From positions 2,546,126 through 2,610,125 of the forward strand of contig NZ_JAFBGM010000001.1 of NCBI RefSeq assembly GCF_016811105.1: 64,000 nt of DNA. The letters run 5' to 3'. Position numbers and translations under genes: made by a program. Positions 59,027 through 64,000 of the stretch are shown here, in pieces. This DNA comes from Aurantibacter crassamenti. Its GTDB lineage: Bacteria; Bacteroidota; Bacteroidia; Flavobacteriales; Flavobacteriaceae. Within the stretch, counting starts at the first letter, position 1. Each line of letters begins with the position of its first letter. Under the pieces are notes generated by a model. It was given only the letters and a program-made list of their open reading frames with translations, did not search any database and was not told the DNA's origin.

Positions 59027-60532
59027 TTAATTAAGAAAATCTAAACTTGAATTGCTTTTAGCTAAAAGTTCATTCTCTTTAGCTAAGTCAAGCACTGTTT
59101 CACCAAACTCGGTTGTTGATTTTATATCTGCTCCGTTGGCAATTAAATATTTCAAGATTTCAGTGTTATTAGTTTTCATTGCTGCATTAAGTAAAGGTGT
59201 ATTGCCCTGACTATCTTTTGCATTAATATCTGCACCAAAACCGCTCACCTTTTTTAATAAATCAATATTGTTTTTACCTACGGCTAAATGCCAGATGGTG
59301 CTTTTGTCAGCTTGTGGCGATTTAAAGTTAAATCCGGCTTTAGTTAAAGCTTGTACTTTACTGTCAAAATCTTTTGGATTACCTCTAGTTTCAAAAAGAT
59401 AATAAGCCAAATTGTTACCATCTTTATCTAGCACATCGGTTTTAGCTCCTTTTGAAATTAGGTAGTTAACCACTTCTGCGCTGTTGTTTTGAATAGCAAG
59501 TGCTAAAGCAGATTGCCCATCATTGTTTGTCTGATTTATATCCTTGGTTTTTTCAGTGAAATAAGAAATTGTTTCCAATTTATTTCTTGAAATCGAATTT
59601 AAGAATGCAGTATTACCCTCTTGGTCTTTTGCATTTGGGTCAACACCTTTTGCAATGAAATAATCAAAAATTTTAATATCTGAAGAAGATCGAGATAAGT
59701 TATGAATGGGAGTTACGCCATTTTTTGCTACAACGTTGGGTGCAACACCTATTCCTTCAAGATATTCGAAAACTTCAATACCAATACTACTACCACGGCC
59801 ACCGCCGCTACTTGCAAAAAGGATAGCGTTTTCTCCAGTTTTATCACTTTTTTTAATAGAAACACCGCGTTCATTTAGTGTTTTTAGGACGGAAATATTA
59901 CCTCCTTTAGCAGCATAATTAAAAATACCATTACCGTCATCATCGGTTGTATTTATGTCTAATCCTATTGAAATTAGGAAGTCAACTAATTTTAAGTCTT
60001 TAGCACGAGCAGCTGCTACTAAAAGAATATTTGCGCCATGATGGTCTTTTTCATTTTTTAAATCAGAACCGTTTTTAATAAATAACTCGTATACTTTTAG
60101 ATCTAGTTGTCCACTTGCGGCAGCAAAAGAACTTGGTGAATACCCGTGTGAATCTTTAAGATTTAAATTTGCCCCTTTGCCTATAAAATATTCCATTAAT
60201 TCTAGGTTGCCTCGTGAGGCTGACCAGAAAATATAGGTGCGAGAATCATGGGTTTTTTTATTTACATCATTACCTTTTTCAATTAAATGATTAATTGTCG
60301 TTACTGGGTTGTTCGCGAAAATAGCAAAGGTAGTTGCGTCAAAACCACCACCATTAGCTTCAGTAACCGAATGCCCTTGTACAATATTGGCATCAATCTC
60401 TCCAATGGAAGGTTGGGAAGCCCAATAGTCGCGATCTAAAAATGGATTGTCTGATTTTTGAGAAAACCCGGAAAAGATGCCACCCATCATAAAGAGGAGC
60501 AATGCTGTTGTAGATTTATAATTTGTTTTCAT
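59027..60532 (-). CDS. Exported ankyrin-repeat protein
   Basis: A 501-residue protein with a signal peptide (STTALLLFMMGGIFSGFSQ) and some twelve ankyrin repeats from about residue 70 to 490 (for example GNTPLLNAAMKTNNTEILKYL). It starts with a non-repeat cap (NPFLDRDYWASQPSIGEID). The repeats are protein-binding scaffolds. In this operon, between the TonB receptor/DUF4374 genes and the reductase, it could hold periplasmic parts of the iron system together; that is inferred. Confidence 0.9.
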   Translation of the reverse strand: MKTNYKSTTALLLFMMGGIFSGFSQKSDNPFLDRDYWASQPSIGEIDANIVQGHSVTEANGGGFDATTFAIFANNPVTTINHLIEKGNDVNKKTHDSRTYIFWSASRGNLELMEYFIGKGANLNLKDSHGYSPSSFAAASGQLDLKVYELFIKNGSDLKNEKDHHGANILLVAAARAKDLKLVDFLISIGLDINTTDDDGNGIFNYAAKGGNISVLKTLNERGVSIKKSDKTGENAILFASSGGGRGSSIGIEVFEYLEGIGVAPNVVAKNGVTPIHNLSRSSSDIKIFDYFIAKGVDPNAKDQEGNTAFLNSISRNKLETISYFTEKTKDINQTNNDGQSALALAIQNNSAEVVNYLISKGAKTDVLDKDGNNLAYYLFETRGNPKDFDSKVQALTKAGFNFKSPQADKSTIWHLAVGKNNIDLLKKVSGFGADINAKDSQGNTPLLNAAMKTNNTEILKYLIANGADIKSTTEFGETVLDLAKENELLAKSNSSLDFLN

Positions 60533-60611
60533 GATTTAATGTGTAAAAAGGAAGTCGAGATAAATTGCTTCTCCCTGTTATTAATAGTTATACTTTTTGA
60601 CTTTAGGTAAC

Positions 60612-61994
60612 CTAAAAGGTACCTATAAAGTGACTTCCTGTTACGTTGACTAACTCAGCACCTTTTGTTACTGTACCAGTTTCAGTCTCTACAACATAAA
60701 TGTTTCCGTTTTGTCCAACGGCAGCTTGTGTAAGATATATCTCGGTACCATCTACTACATAACCTTGATATTGAAATAGGTCGAAATCTTGATGATATGG
60801 AATGTCATCAATTTTTGTTGCCGTTTTAGTATTCAAATCAACCAGCGCAAAAAATCCTTGTAAGCCAGAAACTCCCTCTGCAGATCCGTCATGACGATAC
60901 GCCAATACAGCTTTACCGTTAGCTGCTGGTCTCCATGCTAGAATATAAGCACCTTCAATACCTAAAGCATCGTCAAGATTAAAATCGTATGTGTCATCAT
61001 ATGCATTGTTTGCATCAATCTTTAAAATATGAGAACCTTCGGGATCACCTTGGTTTGCTTGATAAACGCTTCCATTGTATTCAAATGAGTTAATACTACG
61101 GTATCCATTTGTATTACCATGTCCAACGGTTGAAGTAATAACAGTTGGATTTAATAAAGAAGGGTAATCTAACACTATAGTTTTTGAACCTAAAATTTCA
61201 AAATCACTATCGCTTTCTGCAGTTGCAGGATCAACTTTACTTAAGCGAGCACCAATATATAATTTATCTCCAGCAGCATTTAAGGTAGGCATATCAATTC
61301 TTGAGATATAATAACCGTTAGCTTCTTCTTCAGCTGATAAGGGCACACTATGCTCTTGAAATTCTTTGATGGAAGAATTTACCAAATCTAATGTCACAAC
61401 ACCAATTGTTGCATCTGTACGAACATAAGTATCATCAGTTGCATCTTCTGTACCATTGTCGTCAATTTCGTGTTCGGTTGAAACATAAACTGCGGCACCT
61501 GTTTGGTCTCCATCAAATAATTTTATCCATCGTGGAGCAGTACCTACATAAGGGGCAATGCTAACCTCAGAACCAGTAGGTGTAAATGTTTGACCTCCTT
61601 CAACGGTGTATTTTGTATAGTTACCGCCAGTATCTCCAGCGTAGCTTATATTAAATATAGTGCTACCATCTTCAGAAGACTGTAATCTAGCAGTTCTGTT
61701 AGAAGGTGCAATAAATCCATTTTGAAAAGGATCAATAGATACCGTTGGATCTTTAGCATCATCACTGGTTACAGAATATATTAATGTTCCACCATTACCG
61801 TCTCCAGGGTTATCACCCATTTTAGCTCCTGCAACTGTTATCCATCTAGCTTCTTCTTCTGTTTCAGGCAACTCTGTCTCTGTTTCACCAGTCTCTGGAT
61901 TAATAACCGGATCGTCACTACTACAAGCAGTCATAAGACCAGCGGTTAATATAACAGCAGCAAAGGTTTTAAGGTTTATAAAAGTTCGTTTCAT
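60612..61994 (-). CDS. DUF4374 lipoprotein
   Basis: A 460-residue outer-membrane or periplasmic lipoprotein (lipobox LMTACSSDD, Cys 24) with repeated beta-propeller-like blades (WITVAGAKM, YISRIDMPTLNAAGDKLYIG, GFFALVDLNTKTATKID). It fits DUF4374, a Bacteroidetes family found beside siderophore-type TonB receptors. It lies 20 bases after the receptor gene and is likely a surface partner for iron-chelate uptake. The N-terminal Glu-rich linker (ETGETETELPETEEE) is low-complexity. Confidence 0.85.
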   Translation of the reverse strand: MKRTFINLKTFAAVILTAGLMTACSSDDPVINPETGETETELPETEEEARWITVAGAKMGDNPGDGNGGTLIYSVTSDDAKDPTVSIDPFQNGFIAPSNRTARLQSSEDGSTIFNISYAGDTGGNYTKYTVEGGQTFTPTGSEVSIAPYVGTAPRWIKLFDGDQTGAAVYVSTEHEIDDNGTEDATDDTYVRTDATIGVVTLDLVNSSIKEFQEHSVPLSAEEEANGYYISRIDMPTLNAAGDKLYIGARLSKVDPATAESDSDFEILGSKTIVLDYPSLLNPTVITSTVGHGNTNGYRSINSFEYNGSVYQANQGDPEGSHILKIDANNAYDDTYDFNLDDALGIEGAYILAWRPAANGKAVLAYRHDGSAEGVSGLQGFFALVDLNTKTATKIDDIPYHQDFDLFQYQGYVVDGTEIYLTQAAVGQNGNIYVVETETGTVTKGAELVNVTGSHFIGTF

Positions 61995-62014
61995 TTTCGG
62001 TATTATTTAAAAGA

Positions 62015-64000
62015 TTAGAATTTATTTAGTGTGTAATTTAATTTTAGGTAAAAAGCTCTTCCTGGTTTTTGTACAGAAAGATTATCGTATACGGGTTCGT
62101 CAAAAATATTTTTGATATCAAAACTCACCACAAACTTGTTGTTTGGGAAGTTGTAACTAAGTCCGAAATCTTGTGCTAATTGTTGGGGCACTGCAAAAAA
62201 CTCATTGCCTACAGTGTTTGTTCCTTGTGTAGTCAAAAATGAAAATTCATCAGTGAAATAGACGTTATAAAATAGATTTAAGCGTGATTCATTTTGCAAC
62301 AAATCTTTAAACGAATAACGCAAACTACCATTCATTGTAAAAAACGGAGTGTTGGGTACATCTATTTCAAGACCTTGATTTACAATTTTTAAATCGAAAC
62401 GCGATATATTAAAATTGAGTCCAAAATTATTGTTATACGTATAATTTAATTGAGCATCTATACCTTTAGATGTACCACTGCCTTGGTTCACATATACTAT
62501 TAATTCGTCATCAACATTTAATGATGTTTCAATGGGTAAGCCAATTCTATCTTTTATATTTCGGGTGAAAACGTTTGTTGAAATGGTAAAATCATGTTTT
62601 TTGATATTAAAGTTTCCGAATCTAAATCCTAGATTATAGTTATTGCTGCTTTCAGGATCAATACTTGAATTGGCCACTACATTATCACCATCATTACCAA
62701 ATACTTCTGTTTCATTGGGTAGTCGAATTGCTTTTTCTGCAGAAGCTAAAAGTGTGATATTCGGAATAATAGCATACGAAGCAGCAAAACCATACCCATC
62801 ATAGTTTTTATTACTACTAACTACTTCATCTACTATTACATCGTTTCCGTTGATATCGGTTTCGATAGCTGGGTCAATACTTATAGTTTTTTGTTGATAG
62901 TGTTTGCCAAATAAACTGACTTTTAATTTTTCTTCGAAAGCTGTTAATTCATAGGATAAAGAATAAATGTTTTTATACAGGTCTCTTGTTCCAACAAAAG
63001 TGTTTTCCAACACAGATCTCAAGGCATCGCTATCTTCTCTATCAATACCACTATACACATGATTGGCCGACACCTTGTGATGGTCATTGATAGCATATGA
63101 AACCCCTGAACGTATTGATGCTACATTTCTTTTGATTTTAGCCAGTGTAGGGCCGCCTTCTTGTTGCGAACCCCAAGTGTATTGGTATTCATTGCCTCTA
63201 AAATCAATAGCTCTTTCTCCGTTCCAGCTATATGCCCAAGAAACAGTATCATTAACAACTCGGTTTCGTTTACCATACAATCCGTTAATATTGACATTTA
63301 GTCCTTTGGTGAAAAGGTCCTTCTTCTGGTAATTTAAACTTCCTAATAAAGCGTCAGACTCAAGGAATCTATCTTTGTACGGTGTTATGGTCATAAAAGC
63401 CCCGTGCTGAACTTCTTTGTAGTCGTCAGAACCAGTAACACCAATAAAAAATTGGTCTGCCCATTTAACATCGGTAAAGCCAATATGTGCCATTCCGCCA
63501 GTAGACCTGTATGCATCATTAAATCTTTTTGCAGTTATTGGTGTTTGTACACCACCTAAACCTGTAACTACCACACTTCTGCCTGAAACTTTATAATCAT
63601 TATCAGAATAGTTATGAAAAAGTGAAGCTTTAACGGTAAGTCCAGATTTTTCAAAACGATATAGTCCATTAACACTTGTTTGTAATGTGTTGAACGACCC
63701 GTAAGAAACTGATGCGTTGAAATTAGTTTTAGCATCGTTGTGGAGTAGAATATTTATGGCTCCGCCTAAAGCATCGTCTGCCAAATGGCCTGGTACAACA
63801 CCTTTGTAGACTTCAATTTGTTTGATCATAGAAGGAGGGATGCTATTCAGATTAAAAGAATTTCCGTATGTTGAGATAGGTATACCATCAATAAAAATGC
63901 GAACTGAATTACCTGATAATCCATTTAGACTATAGGTAACATCAGATCCTAAACCTCCGTTTTGACGAATTTTCACGCCCACGGTAGTATTCAATAATTC
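62015..64000 (-). CDS. TonB-dependent receptor (5' partial)
   Basis: At least 661 codons; the frame is open through the window edge (ELLNTTVGVKI...), so signal peptide and TonB box are missing. The plug domain is visible (IFIDGIPISTYGN, IPPSMIKQIEVYKGVVPGHL, DDALGGAINIL), then a 22-strand barrel that ends in LKLNYTLNKF with the terminal Phe. The plug details and the DUF4374 partner suit import of ferric siderophore or haem. It is the first visible gene of the operon running to 56303. Confidence 0.93.
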   Translation of the reverse strand, partial: ELLNTTVGVKIRQNGGLGSDVTYSLNGLSGNSVRIFIDGIPISTYGNSFNLNSIPPSMIKQIEVYKGVVPGHLADDALGGAINILLHNDAKTNFNASVSYGSFNTLQTSVNGLYRFEKSGLTVKASLFHNYSDNDYKVSGRSVVVTGLGGVQTPITAKRFNDAYRSTGGMAHIGFTDVKWADQFFIGVTGSDDYKEVQHGAFMTITPYKDRFLESDALLGSLNYQKKDLFTKGLNVNINGLYGKRNRVVNDTVSWAYSWNGERAIDFRGNEYQYTWGSQQEGGPTLAKIKRNVASIRSGVSYAINDHHKVSANHVYSGIDREDSDALRSVLENTFVGTRDLYKNIYSLSYELTAFEEKLKVSLFGKHYQQKTISIDPAIETDINGNDVIVDEVVSSNKNYDGYGFAASYAIIPNITLLASAEKAIRLPNETEVFGNDGDNVVANSSIDPESSNNYNLGFRFGNFNIKKHDFTISTNVFTRNIKDRIGLPIETSLNVDDELIVYVNQGSGTSKGIDAQLNYTYNNNFGLNFNISRFDLKIVNQGLEIDVPNTPFFTMNGSLRYSFKDLLQNESRLNLFYNVYFTDEFSFLTTQGTNTVGNEFFAVPQQLAQDFGLSYNFPNNKFVVSFDIKNIFDEPVYDNLSVQKPGRAFYLKLNYTLNKF

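Noticed and set aside
1-64000. CRISPR array, prophage or insertion sequence
   Set aside because: No regularly spaced direct repeats, transposase, integrase or phage structural genes were seen on either strand.

Overview
The window is AT-rich (roughly one third G+C), has no Shine-Dalgarno pattern, and repeatedly shows the Bacteroidetes -7 element TAnnTTTG (for example before tgt, accA and the transketolase genes). Gene content (TonB receptor with DUF4374 lipoprotein, split transketolase, Gly-Asp-rich lipoproteins, PepSY-flavodoxin reductase) points to a marine-type member of the Flavobacteriaceae. No insertion sequence, prophage or CRISPR array was seen.

Region 1 (1-25.3 kb) is a stress or dormancy island: a CbpA-type DnaJ with CbpM, eight tandem-domain universal stress proteins, a ribosome hibernation factor, DUF302, a TerB-like protein, thioredoxin, a ROK kinase, an MscS channel, an ATP-cone/PD-(D/E)XK protein, a beta-CASP nuclease, D-lactate dehydrogenase, cardiolipin synthase and a MacAB-like exporter. 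In its middle sits a PAS-PAS histidine kinase followed by a response regulator fused to a CRP/FNR module. Nearly every transcription unit carries an FNR-like palindrome, TGAT-N4-ATCA or a close variant, centred exactly 29.5 bp from the first base of the expected -7 element. That suits class II activation by one CRP/FNR-type activator, for which the receiver-CRP fusion is the obvious local candidate.

Region 2 (25.6-43.3 kb) is a sulfide/persulfide island: a second Crp/Fnr regulator with three cysteines in its ligand-binding loop, a SulP transporter, two persulfide-dioxygenase/rhodanese fusions in tandem, a 1-Cys peroxiredoxin, a single rhodanese, an HMA-like protein, a dihaem lipoprotein, a type II sulfide:quinone oxidoreductase, and an RND efflux operon ending in a PII-like and a DUF2892 protein. 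Seven copies of a different palindrome, GTAAC-N4-GTTAC (one GTGAC-N4-GTCAC), precede its units with the same 29.5 bp geometry. These two adjacent regulons, read directly from the sequence, are the main discovery of the window.

Region 3 (43.4-56.3 kb) is core housekeeping: tRNA-Lys, aroK, a phosphoribosyltransferase, hslR, an FKBP lipoprotein, a beta-barrel protein, split transketolase, tgt, an LptF/LptG permease, a DMT transporter, accA and dnaB. Region 4 (56.3-64 kb, minus strand) looks like an iron acquisition operon: TonB receptor (cut by the window edge), DUF4374 lipoprotein, ankyrin protein, DUF2271 protein and a PepSY-flavodoxin-ferredoxin reductase fusion. The 5' end of the window cuts the DnaJ-like gene.
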